Positions 1 to 6,253 of a stretch of 13,725 nt of DNA are shown here, in pieces. Each line of letters starts with the position of its first letter. The stretch's first letter is position 1. The translations under genes were made by a program, and so were the position numbers. This DNA is from Ktedonobacterales bacterium (lineage in GTDB: Bacteria; Chloroflexota; Ktedonobacteria; Ktedonobacterales; JADMIN01): contig JANWHL010000147.1 of NCBI GenBank assembly GCA_025450405.1, positions 1 through 13,725 on the forward strand, written 5' to 3'. The notes under the pieces were generated by a model. The model was not told the DNA's origin and searched no databases. It worked only from the letters and a program-made list of their open reading frames with translations.

Positions 1-89
1 CGCGTCCCCTGGATGGTTGGCCGGCCGCGTAAACGCGCTGGATTGGTCACCACGCTCGGCGCGACGACGGTATCTTTTGGCGCAGTCAC
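1..89 (-). CDS. Partial N-terminus of a DUF433-like small protein
   Basis: Only the first 29 codons are in the window; the gene continues past position 1. The start is a GTG at 89-87, preceded by AGGAGG with a 7-nt spacer, and it lies 24 nt after the stop of the ThiF-family gene, so the two are probably co-transcribed. The visible protein ends in NPARLRGRPTIQGT, which matches the opening of DUF433 proteins (a dp..gG.P.I.GTRi.V pattern). DUF433 proteins are small helix-turn-helix-like proteins, often antitoxins paired with a PIN or DUF5615 nuclease. The family call rests on about 15 residues. The antitoxin role is only the family's usual association, because the neighbour that would be the toxin is outside the window. 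Confidence 0.55.
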   Translation of the reverse strand, partial: MTAPKDTVVAPSVVTNPARLRGRPTIQGT

Positions 90-113
90 GCCCGTCCTCC
101 TCTCAGTTGAGTG

Positions 114-1247
114 TCATGCCCCCACGTACCGCGCGTAGACCGACCGCGCCACGGTGGGGTCATCGGTCCCCTTGATGATCGCGCGCCCGTCGGGAAAGAC
201 TGTGATGTCGTAGGCATCCACCCGCAGGCGCAGCAGGAACTCGTTCTGTTGGACCGCCCCCACGGGGCGCAGCCGCTCCGCCAGCCCAGCCAGATCCAGC
301 TCGGGCGCGGCGCCATCCTGGCCAGCGTTGCCGGTGTGGCGCGGCGGCCGCACCTGCACCGCGTTCCGGCCGCAGAGCGTCACCCCTTCGGCGGCGTCGC
401 CGGCCTCCAGGTACTCATACTCGCCCCGGGCACACGTGGGACAGTCCTCTTGGCGCGGCACCTCGATACGCTCGAACGTGTTCTCCCACAGGTCGATCCA
501 GGTCATCCCGCGCGAGACCTGGTCGCTGCCGACGATGATCTTGAGGGCCTCGGTGGACGCGATACCGGCAATGGCGCCGACGATCCCGTTGAGCACACCC
601 GCCGTGTCGCAGGTCGGCGTTGTGCCCGGCAGCGGCCGGTCGGGGAATACACACCGCAGGCAGGCGGTGTCGCCGGGCAGGATCGTCATCGTGACGCCGT
701 ACGCGGCGATGACCCCGCTATAGATCCAGGGAATCCCCGCCCGCACACAGACGTCGTTCAGCAGATAGCGCGTCTCGAAATTGTCCGTCCCGTCCAGCAC
801 CACATCCGCGCCGGCGATGAAGTCTTCCACGTTGTCCGCCGTGATGTCCGTCACCAGCGCGCGGACCTCCACCTCGCTGTTGACGCGCGCCAGGCGTGTC
901 CGGGCCGCCGCCGCTTTGGGCAGTCCGCCGGCCACATCATCCTCGTCGAAGAGGATCTGCCGCTGCAAGTTATTCAGCTCCACATAGTCGCGGTCGGCGA
1001 TGCGCAGATGCCCCACACCGGCGCGCGCCAGATTGTTCGCGAGCACGGTGCCCAACGCACCGCAGCCGACGATGGCCGCCGTCCCCGCGCGCAGGCGTTC
1101 CTGGCCCGCGTGCCCAATCGGCGCGAAGAGCGTCTGGCGCGCGTAGCGATCCGTTGATGTGGGCGCCCCCGTCGGTGGTGATCCCGCGGGCGGCGACCCG
1201 GACAGTGGTGTGGCGACGTGGTGGTTCGTGTCAGTCATGTCAGGCAT
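114..1247 (-). CDS. ThiF/MoeB/HesA-family E1-like adenylyltransferase
   Basis: A 377-residue cytosolic enzyme expected to use ATP to adenylate the C-terminal Gly of a ubiquitin-like sulfur carrier (ThiS or MoaD type), for thiamine or molybdopterin synthesis. The sequence shows RYARQ at 34-38, the nucleotide loop GCGALG at 61-66, LNNLQRQ at 91-97, a Lys at 111, the TDN motif at 154-156, two zinc Cys pairs (C196/C199 and C269/C272) and the TCDTAGVLN segment with C213, the position of the family's conserved Cys. A C-terminal domain of about 90 residues (288-377) resembles that of Bacillus-type ThiF proteins. Residues 15-31 are a Ser/Gly/Pro-rich tail ahead of the domain. The ATG at 1247 has AGGAG 8 nt upstream. 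No thiS, moaD or thiazole synthase gene is adjacent, so thiF and moeB cannot be separated and no symbol is given. Confidence 0.9.
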   Translation of the reverse strand: MPDMTDTNHHVATPLSGSPPAGSPPTGAPTSTDRYARQTLFAPIGHAGQERLRAGTAAIVGCGALGTVLANNLARAGVGHLRIADRDYVELNNLQRQILFDEDDVAGGLPKAAAARTRLARVNSEVEVRALVTDITADNVEDFIAGADVVLDGTDNFETRYLLNDVCVRAGIPWIYSGVIAAYGVTMTILPGDTACLRCVFPDRPLPGTTPTCDTAGVLNGIVGAIAGIASTEALKIIVGSDQVSRGMTWIDLWENTFERIEVPRQEDCPTCARGEYEYLEAGDAAEGVTLCGRNAVQVRPPRHTGNAGQDGAAPELDLAGLAERLRPVGAVQQNEFLLRLRVDAYDITVFPDGRAIIKGTDDPTVARSVYARYVGA

Positions 1248-1282
1248 GAGGATGGCTCCTGGGTGCCCGTCGGCTCCGCGTG

Positions 1283-1300
1283 GGCCAGCGGACGCTGGCC
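1283..1300 (-). repeat. Perfect 8-bp inverted repeat in thiF-like leader
   Basis: GGCCAGCG and CGCTGGCC are separated by 2 nt, giving an 18-bp near-perfect palindrome 36 nt upstream of the ThiF-family start codon. It could be a dimeric regulator site, or a leader hairpin if the innermost pair opens to make a tetraloop. No regulator is identified. Confidence 0.5.
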
Positions 1301-1448
1301 TGGGCGAGGGACGGGGACAAGCGGGCTAGGACCTTCGGCTGGTCGCGCCGAGCGATTCGACATGGTCCAGCATACCGCAAACGCCAGGCCGAATGCCGGC
1401 CGGGCGGCGAAGGGCCGTGACGAGACCCCACATGGGCCAAATGGGTTC

Positions 1449-1477
1449 TTGGAAGGGCAGATTGCCTATGGTAGAAT
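1449..1477 (+). promoter_or_regulatory. Sigma70-type promoter for the receiver gene
   Basis: A -35 box TTGGAA (1449-1454) and a -10 box TAGAAT (1472-1477) are separated by exactly 17 bp. They match the consensus at 4/6 and 5/6 positions. Transcription would begin near 1484, leaving a leader of about 85 nt before the TTG start of the response-regulator gene. The spacing and position support the call; nothing in the sequence indicates which regulator acts on it. Confidence 0.6.
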
Positions 1478-1569
1478 CGCTGTGCACGCGCGAATCTCCT
1501 CACCAGGGTGGCCACGCACGCGAGCTCGCGGCTGGGTAATGGCGGGGTGGCGGATGGGAGGATGACGAT

Positions 1570-2151
1570 TTGCGTACCGATGAGGAATTGCATACCCAGG
1601 AAGTGGCCGAGACGCCACCACCGCATCCCCGCAAGAAGGTGCTCGTCATCGACGACAGCCGCACGATCCGCGAGCTCGTCCGGCACACCCTCGCCATGGG
1701 CGGCGAATATGACGTGGTGACGGCCGAAGACGGCGCCGATGGGCTTAAACAGTATTACCACGAGCGCCCAGATTGCGTGGTCGTCGACGTCATGATGCCC
1801 AATTTGAACGGGTACCAGTTTGTGCGCTGCGTGCGCGGCGATGCCGACTCGAGCCACACACCGCTCGTCATCCTGACCGCCCTGGCGAGCGACGATAGCC
1901 GGCTCACCGGGATTCTCTCCGGGGCCGATGCCTACGTCACCAAGCCCTTCGACACGGGCGATCTGCGCTCGATCGTCCGGCGTGTGCTGGCGATGACTCC
2001 GGAGGACCGTGCCCAGCGGCTGCTGGCGCTGGCTGAAGTGGACGGGGATTTGCCTGATGGCGCGGCGGCAAACGCCGCACGTGAAGAACCGGGAATGAAT
2101 GGGGTCGCTGGCGCCGGCGGCCCAACGGAGGCAGGCGGCGATTCCGCCTGA
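1570..2151 (+). CDS. Stand-alone response regulator receiver protein
   Basis: A 193-residue cytosolic phospho-receiver. The CheY-like domain spans about 22-140 and has all the catalytic residues: the acidic pair D28/D29, phosphoacceptor D73 in VVDVMMP, T103 in ILTA and K125 in TKPF. The remaining 50 or so residues are Ala/Gly-rich and look disordered; no DNA-binding or enzymatic output domain is present. It would therefore act through protein contacts or as a phosphate carrier. The start is TTG at 1570, chosen because GGAGGA lies 7 nt upstream and no in-frame ATG precedes the domain. A sigma70-type promoter lies about 95 nt upstream. A second, degenerate receiver follows 88 nt downstream, and a histidine kinase lies further along the same strand. 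Confidence 0.92.
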   Translation: MRTDEELHTQEVAETPPPHPRKKVLVIDDSRTIRELVRHTLAMGGEYDVVTAEDGADGLKQYYHERPDCVVVDVMMPNLNGYQFVRCVRGDADSSHTPLVILTALASDDSRLTGILSGADAYVTKPFDTGDLRSIVRRVLAMTPEDRAQRLLALAEVDGDLPDGAAANAAREEPGMNGVAGAGGPTEAGGDSA

Positions 2152-2191
2152 GGCCGGCCGATGATTCCGTGAGTTGGTTGGTGATGGGTGG

Positions 2192-2214
2192 CCCCGCGCG
2201 GCGCCGCGTTGGGG
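2192..2214 (+). repeat. GC-rich palindrome between the two receiver genes
   Basis: A perfect 12-bp palindrome (CGCGGCGCCGCG, 2197-2208) is flanked by CCCC (2192-2195) and GGGG (2211-2214). It sits 26 nt before the start of the second receiver and just ahead of its ribosome binding site. It could fold in RNA and modulate read-through or translation of the second gene. In DNA this GC-rich it may also be chance. Confidence 0.35.
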
Positions 2215-2239
2215 AGCATTGAGAGGAGGCGCGTCTGAC

Positions 2240-2677
2240 ATGGCTGCGGAGCCGCTGGCACAACGTGCCGCACCCGAAAGGCCGCTGCGCGTGCTGGTCG
2301 TGGACGCGAACACGACAGCGCGCAACCACGTGCAGCTCTCGCTCGGCGAGGGCTACGCGGTCGATTGCGTCTCCACGCTGGATGAGGCGATCACGGAGTT
2401 GCATCGCATGCGCCCGGACCTGATCGTCAGCGAGGTCGATCTGCCCGCGGCGGATGGCTTCGCGCTCTGCGAGTACGTCCGTGCCCTTCCCGGTGGAGCG
2501 AGTCTGCCCATCATGCTGCTGACCGGCCGCGCTCAGCTCCAGGACAAAGTGGCCGGCTTCCAGGCCGGCGCCGACGATTACGTCGTCAAGCCGTTGGACC
2601 CGCGCCTCTTCTTCGCCCGCGTGCGCCTGCTCTGCAAAATCAAGAGCCTGGCGCATCCGTTCGGGCTCGAGGCCTAA
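2240..2677 (+). CDS. Degenerate receiver (pseudo-receiver) domain protein
   Basis: A 145-residue protein that is almost entirely one CheY-like domain (about 17-135). Two conserved acidic sites are altered. The N-terminal pair is D22/A23 rather than two acidic residues, and the phosphoacceptor position in LIVSEVDLP is Glu (E65, codon GAG) rather than Asp. T95 in LLTG and K117 in VVKP are kept. It is therefore unlikely to be phosphorylated normally, and E65 may mimic the phosphorylated state. An alternative reading in which D67 substitutes is possible but would place the Asp two residues late. The ATG at 2240 was chosen because AGGAGG lies 10 nt upstream; an upstream in-frame GTG at 2174 lacks one. 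No output domain is present. It follows the canonical receiver on the same strand and probably shares its transcript. Confidence 0.88.
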   Translation: MAAEPLAQRAAPERPLRVLVVDANTTARNHVQLSLGEGYAVDCVSTLDEAITELHRMRPDLIVSEVDLPAADGFALCEYVRALPGGASLPIMLLTGRAQLQDKVAGFQAGADDYVVKPLDPRLFFARVRLLCKIKSLAHPFGLEA

Positions 2678-2778
2678 ATGGACGTCTGGTTGCCGGCGCG
2701 CGGATCGATCGCACGCCCCCACGGAGCGCATTGACACTGCCACTTAAACTGGCACCGACACTGGATACACGCGAGCGC

Positions 2779-3762
2779 ATGGAGGTGGATGTGGGGTACG
2801 GGTGGTGGATTCACGGGTGGTGGACTCGGTTTGACGGGGCGCGCCGCCCGCGACCACGATGGATTGCGCGGCCGGCGGGGTGCGCGTTACCCGTCGCATT
2901 GACGGCGCTGTTGTTGCTGACGGCGGCCTGCGCGGGCCCAGGCGGTGGGGCGAGCACGGGCACTCGCGGCCAGACCGCCAGCGGTGCCCCAACGCCCACG
3001 CTGGCGGCGACCTCCAACCCGGATAACTCCGGTCCGACCACCGCGCAAGTCTGCAAAGCGAGCGGCGGCTCCAAGCTCACTGTCACCTCGACCCACGTTG
3101 GCGTCGTCAACGAACAATTCGAGCGCCTGCCAGATGCCCTGACACAGCAGCCGCAAGCGGTGCCCCATTCCCTCGGCAGCGTCAGCGTGGATAATCACGT
3201 GGGCATCGGCATCCAGATGAGCCAGCCCCCCAAGTCGTCGCCGGGCTACGTCTGCGGCGTGACCGTGCGCGTCCTCGCCTTCACTCCCCTCGTGGGCACG
3301 GTCTCGAACGTCTATCACGCCTGCGACGATAGCGCCTACATCATCCCGACCGGCCCCTCGCCGGGCGACTGCGGCGCCACGGCAGGACCGAACGGCGAGG
3401 GACCGGTGGTCCTGGGGTCCTCGGCCGTCGGCACCTCCGCCACGGCCGCCGTCACCGACCCGCTGGCCAACTCGACCCTGCAGCCCGCGACCGAGCCGGC
3501 GGCCCCGTTCTCCAATCCGCAAATCTGGGTCCTCATCGAGGTGCCCGCCGCCGGTACTTACAGCTTCGACATTCGCCTCTGGCAGGACAAATCGGGCCCG
3601 AGCATCAGCCTCCCCACAGTCAGCGACACCTTCCTGCTGCTGCACGCCGCCCACGAGTGGAGCGGCCAGGCATGCACGACCCCGGACATGCAGGCCAAGC
3701 TCCCGGCGGCAACCAATCCCCCCACACCATTGATATGCCCTGGCCCACCACCACAGCCATAG
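2779..3762 (+). CDS. Predicted secreted lipoprotein of unknown function
   Basis: With the ATG at 2779 the protein has 327 residues. It has an Arg-rich n-region (about 22-31), a hydrophobic stretch (about 36-48) and a lipobox-like LLTAAC with C51. It is therefore probably a lipoprotein anchored outside the membrane, although Thr at -3 is not the commonest residue. The mature part starts with a Gly/Ser/Thr/Pro-rich linker (to about residue 87) and contains six further Cys (92, 159, 182, 198, 299, 320), enough for three disulfides. A beta-rich segment near 248-280 (IWVLIEVPAAGTYSFDIRLW) suggests a sandwich fold; this is inference. I recognise no family. The start is uncertain: an in-frame TTG at 2731 has GGAG 4 nt upstream, and a GTG at 2791 has GGAGG 5 nt upstream. 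All three keep the signal sequence. It lies between receiver genes and the kinase, so an envelope role in the same pathway is conceivable but unproven. Confidence 0.75.
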   Translation: MEVDVGYGWWIHGWWTRFDGARRPRPRWIARPAGCALPVALTALLLLTAACAGPGGGASTGTRGQTASGAPTPTLAATSNPDNSGPTTAQVCKASGGSKLTVTSTHVGVVNEQFERLPDALTQQPQAVPHSLGSVSVDNHVGIGIQMSQPPKSSPGYVCGVTVRVLAFTPLVGTVSNVYHACDDSAYIIPTGPSPGDCGATAGPNGEGPVVLGSSAVGTSATAAVTDPLANSTLQPATEPAAPFSNPQIWVLIEVPAAGTYSFDIRLWQDKSGPSISLPTVSDTFLLLHAAHEWSGQACTTPDMQAKLPAATNPPTPLICPGPPPQP

Positions 3763-3815
3763 ACCAAGCACCGGGGGCCGCCATCCGCTAGCACACGGTC
3801 AAACCCCACGGCGTT

Positions 3816-3855
3816 GGGCATGCGTTCCGCACTGGCGGGCATGCGTTGCATGCCC
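3816..3855 (+). repeat. Direct repeat GGGCATGCGTT plus 8-bp hairpin
   Basis: The 11-mer GGGCATGCGTT occurs at 3816-3826 and 3837-3847, start to start 21 bp apart, about two helical turns. The second copy continues into GCATGCCC, making a perfect inverted repeat GGGCATGC-GTT-GCATGCCC (3837-3855) with a 3-nt loop. No T-run follows, so a standard intrinsic terminator is unlikely. It lies in the 235-bp gap after the lipoprotein gene and before the small gene at 3998. It may be an operator array or a REP-like hairpin. Confidence 0.55.
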
Positions 3856-3997
3856 AGGTCCTGTAATAAATTCCCCCACGATCGAAAGCCTCCCGACTTA
3901 CCATTCATGCCAGGACAAACAGAATGGTATGTGTGGAAAGACAATCCGGCCGGCGCGTTATCCGCCCCCGGACGCCACCACCAGGGAGGCAAACACC

Positions 3998-4207
3998 ATG
4001 ATCGACCGCCAACATGATGACCGCCCGAGCCTCTATCCATCCATCGCCGCCGTCCCCCCAGTCGACACCTTCACCCGCGAAGAGACCGCCGCCCTGTACG
4101 CCCTGCGCTACCGCTACCTGCAGACCCATGACCTGCTGAGCCGCCGCGAGCTGGAGCGCCTGCGCTTCCTCCGCTGGCTCTACGACACCGGCCGCCTCGA
4201 ATCCTAA
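3998..4207 (+). CDS. Small conserved-looking protein, 69 residues, unknown
   Basis: The ATG at 3998 has GGGAGG 8 nt upstream. The product is soluble and charged, with no signal or membrane segment. Residues 1-24 are polar and Pro-containing. Residues 25-66 should form two or three amphipathic helices rich in Arg, Leu, Tyr and Glu (for example SRRELERLRFLRWLYDTGRL). This layout is typical of a small protein-interaction domain, but I do not recognise a family and assign no function. The strong ribosome binding site and high third-position G/C support it as real. It sits upstream of the soluble histidine kinase on the same strand, with a tandem-repeat-bearing gap between them. A longer in-frame version from 3929 has no ribosome binding site I could see. 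Confidence 0.7.
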   Translation: MIDRQHDDRPSLYPSIAAVPPVDTFTREETAALYALRYRYLQTHDLLSRRELERLRFLRWLYDTGRLES

Positions 4208-4255
4208 CCGCGCCCAACCCGCTCGCCCTCCAGCGCGCCGACCGGACTCCCCTGT

Positions 4256-4295
4256 CCTCGCGACCTCGCGACCTCGCGACCTCGCGACCTCGCGA
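4256..4295. repeat. Five tandem copies of CCTCGCGA
   Basis: Five perfect, uninterrupted copies of the 8-mer CCTCGCGA fill 40 bp, immediately followed by GGCGAGGGG. Each unit contains the 6-bp palindrome TCGCGA, and the last unit plus GG makes the 10-bp palindrome CCTCGCGAGG. The array lies in the 217-bp gap between the 69-residue gene and the histidine kinase gene. Slippage-type length variation is plausible. The units are much too short for CRISPR. Confidence 0.9.
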
Positions 4296-4424
4296 GGCGA
4301 GGGGCTGGGGTGTTGACCCCGGCCGTACGTAGCACTCCCGTAATACCCCGGCGTGCCTCCGTAATCTTCTCCCAATACCATCAGATTGCCAACGCCGGGA
4401 CAGAGGAGAGGCAGGAGGGGAGCC

Positions 4425-5384
4425 ATGTCGGCCCAGGCACAAACTATGGCGGCGCATACTATGGCGCCGTCGATCGCGGTCGGCGCGTTGGAGATCTGGG
4501 AGCATGCCTCCGCGCCGGAACCCAACGCGGCCGAGCGACTCCAGCGCGAGCTGGCCGAAGCACGGGCAACCGCCGAGGCGCTCCGCCAGGCAAATCAGGG
4601 GCTCACCGAGCTCCTCCATGTCGCCAGCCACGAGCTGCGCGCTCCCCTCACGACCATCACCGCGAGCGAACAGCTCGCCGCCCACCGACTACGTGGCCTG
4701 CGGGAGGCCCTCCGCCGCGACCCCACCGCGGCCACACACGCCCGCGCCGCCGAGCGTGCGCGCGCCGCCCTGGCGCGCGTGGACCAGCAGGTCCATCGCC
4801 TCAGCCGCCTGGTGGACGACCTCCTCGATGCCGCCCGCGCGCAATCCGGCAAGGCGGCGCCCCCCATCGCCCCCTGCGATCTCGCCGCCGTCATCCAGGA
4901 CGTCGTCACGGAGCACCGCATGACATGGCCCGGCCAGCGCATCCTCGTCGCGCTGCCCACCGCGCCAGTTGGGCACCCGGGCCCCGCGCCGTCCGTGGCC
5001 GTGCTGGCCGATCCCCTCCGCCTGGCCCGCGTGGTCACCAATTTCCTCAGCAACGCGCTCAAATACTCACCGGACAATCGCCCCGTGGAAGTGCGTCTGA
5101 CTGTGGATGGCGATCTCGCGCGCATCGCCGTTCGCGATGAGGGACCTGGGCTCCCCGAGGCCGAGCGCGAGCGTGTCTGGGAGCGCTTCCACCAGGTCGC
5201 GGACTCCCAGGGCCAAAGCGTGGCGGAGTCCGGGCTCGGCCTTGGCCTGTACATCGCGCGCAGTATCATTGCCCAGTATGGCGGCCGCGTCGGCGTGTGG
5301 ACCGCACCGGGCCGGGGCTCGACCTTTTGGTGCGAGCTGCCACTCGTCCAGACCCCGCGCCACGACGGCCAGACCCAGCCGTAA
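4425..5384 (+). CDS. Soluble sensor-less histidine kinase
   Basis: A 319-residue protein with no membrane segment and no PAS, GAF or HAMP domain. Residues 1-33 are low-complexity and 34-62 should form a coiled coil leading straight into the dimerisation domain. The H box is HVASHELRAP with phospho-acceptor H69. The ATP-binding domain has the N box NFLSNALKYS (206-215), the G1 box DEGPGLP (238-244) and the G2 box GLGLGL (270-275). All catalytic elements of a HisKA/HATPase_c kinase are present. The ATG at 4425 has AGGAGG 6 nt upstream; an upstream in-frame TTG at 4386 is less likely. Without a sensor it must receive its signal through the N-terminal coiled coil or a partner. A receiver gene follows 289 nt downstream on the same strand and two more lie upstream, all plausible partners. 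Confidence 0.93.
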   Translation: MSAQAQTMAAHTMAPSIAVGALEIWEHASAPEPNAAERLQRELAEARATAEALRQANQGLTELLHVASHELRAPLTTITASEQLAAHRLRGLREALRRDPTAATHARAAERARAALARVDQQVHRLSRLVDDLLDAARAQSGKAAPPIAPCDLAAVIQDVVTEHRMTWPGQRILVALPTAPVGHPGPAPSVAVLADPLRLARVVTNFLSNALKYSPDNRPVEVRLTVDGDLARIAVRDEGPGLPEAERERVWERFHQVADSQGQSVAESGLGLGLYIARSIIAQYGGRVGVWTAPGRGSTFWCELPLVQTPRHDGQTQP

Positions 5385-5424
5385 GTCGTCCGTAACCCGG
5401 CGTCCCCATCGCGTAACCGCACCA

Positions 5425-5441
5425 CGTCACAGTGTGTGACG
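5425..5441. repeat. Perfect 7-bp inverted repeat, CRP-like half-sites
   Basis: CGTCACA and TGTGACG are separated by GTG, 40 nt after the kinase stop and 232 nt before the next gene start. It resembles a compact dimeric operator or a short hairpin. The half-site TGTGA is that of CRP/FNR proteins, but the spacing is too short for a classical CRP site. No T-run follows. Confidence 0.4.
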
Positions 5442-5516
5442 ACGGCATGGAGAGCCGCCGCCGGACGGCAAGGATGCCGGCGGGCGCACACTACTCGTGT
5501 GTCACCCGCCGGTGCC

Positions 5517-5533
5517 TGCCCCAGTTTGGGGCA
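5517..5533. repeat. Perfect 7-bp inverted repeat with GTT loop
   Basis: TGCCCCA and TGGGGCA are separated by GTT in the 289-bp gap between the kinase and the third receiver gene. An overlapping alternative pairing, GGTGCC (5511-5516) with GGCACC (5530-5535), shares the right arm. No coding sequence, clear promoter or T-run was found in this gap. Confidence 0.4.
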
Positions 5534-5673
5534 CCCTCGCTCGCGATTCACCTCGCCCCCCAGGATGCGCGCCCGGATCTCTGACCAGTATCGATGGCAT
5601 GGTCCGCGCGCAACCTACGGCCAGAGTTGGCACGGTGCCCGAGACACGGTCTTTGCGGCAAGGAGGCGATGGT

Positions 5674-6162
5674 ATGGCCAGTCGAACGCGGAATGATCGC
5701 CCGCGGAGCGAGCGTCCGCCCGGGCGCCGCCCAGGTTCCGCGACCACGCGCGCCGCGATGTCTACAACGATCCCGGTAGCCGCCCCGCCATGCCGTGTGC
5801 TGATCGTCGACGACGAGCCCGCCATCGCCCACGTCATGGCCCTCGTCGTCGAGCAGCGCGGTTGCGTGCCGCTGGTGGCCGCGGACGGGCAGGAGGCCCT
5901 GGACCTGGCCCACGTCCAGCCCCCGGATCTCGTCATCACTGACCTGATGATGCCGCGCCTGGATGGCGCCGGCCTGTTGGCGGAGTTGCGCGCGGAATCG
6001 CGGGCGGAAGGTCGCGAGCCGATCCCCGCCATCCTCATGACCGGCGCCCGCGCCGCCGTGCTGGCCGACGTCCCGGCCGATGCCGTGCTCGTCAAGCCGT
6101 TTCGCATTGAGGCCCTGCTGGCACTCCTGGATCGCTTCCTCGGGCCCGCTCGTCCTGGATAA
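5674..6162 (+). CDS. Stand-alone response regulator receiver protein
   Basis: A 162-residue receiver-only protein. Residues 1-37 are an Arg/Pro-rich tail. The CheY-like domain spans about 40-157, with the acidic pair D46/D47, phosphoacceptor D90 in VITDLMMP, T123 in LMTG and K141 in VKPF, all intact. There is no output domain. The ATG at 5674 was chosen for AGGAGG 7 nt upstream. A later in-frame ATG at 5758 would remove the basic tail, and an upstream GTG at 5497 would add an unlikely Pro-rich extension. It lies directly after the soluble histidine kinase on the same strand and is its most obvious partner. It ends against a convergent operon across a strong stem. Confidence 0.91.
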   Translation: MASRTRNDRPRSERPPGRRPGSATTRAAMSTTIPVAAPPCRVLIVDDEPAIAHVMALVVEQRGCVPLVAADGQEALDLAHVQPPDLVITDLMMPRLDGAGLLAELRAESRAEGREPIPAILMTGARAAVLADVPADAVLVKPFRIEALLALLDRFLGPARPG

Positions 6163-6191
6163 TGAGTCGCCGCCATCGGGCACGCGAAAAC

Positions 6192-6234
6192 GCGCGGGCT
6201 GGCGAAGCGCCTCCGCGCACCTACCAGCCCGCGC
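6192..6234. terminator. Probable bidirectional terminator stem
   Basis: GCGCGGGCTGG (6192-6202) pairs perfectly with CCAGCCCGCGC (6224-6234) around a 21-nt loop that has its own GCGC-CTCC-GCGC mini-stem. It lies in the 91-bp gap between the stops of the convergent receiver and permease genes, which is where a shared terminator is expected. There is no clear T-run, so any termination would be of the non-canonical, stem-only kind. Confidence 0.55.
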
Positions 6235-6253
6235 ACAAGCTACGCGCACCACA

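Larger units (their letters stand above)
1248..1569. other. Divergent intergenic region
   Basis: These 322 bases separate the minus-strand ThiF-family gene from the plus-strand receiver gene. I see no convincing gene here. The region holds an 18-bp GC-rich palindrome near the thiF-like start and a plus-strand promoter close to the receiver gene, described separately. No conserved TPP riboswitch core was recognised on the strand leading to the ThiF-family gene. Open frames crossing the region on either strand look like GC-rich shadows. Confidence 0.6.

Noticed and set aside
1248..1450. TPP riboswitch upstream of the ThiF-family gene
   Set aside because: The conserved CUGAGA and GGGU/ACC core elements were not found in the leader. 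A CTGAGA string near 103 is downstream of the gene and not in a riboswitch context.
1240..2325. Long minus-strand open frame opposite the two receiver genes
   Set aside because: It lies antisense to a gene with full receiver motifs, its product is low-complexity and rich in Arg/Ala/His, and it has no recognisable domain. Such shadows are expected in GC-rich DNA.
2731..2736. TTGACA as a -35 box for the lipoprotein gene
   Set aside because: No acceptable -10 hexamer lies 16-19 bp downstream.
2887..3771. Minus-strand open frame opposite the lipoprotein gene
   Set aside because: The plus strand has a signal sequence, lipobox and sensible residue mix; the antisense product is Gly/Arg-rich without features.
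4256..4295. CRISPR array
   Set aside because: Units of 8 bp with no spacers between them; a simple tandem repeat.
4313..4346. TTGACC ... TAATAC promoter for the histidine kinase
   Set aside because: The spacer is 22 bp, too long for a sigma70 promoter.
5425..5441. Classical CRP/FNR binding site
   Set aside because: Half-sites TCACA and TGTGA are oriented outside-in with only 3 nt between the arms, not the TGTGA-N6-TCACA layout.
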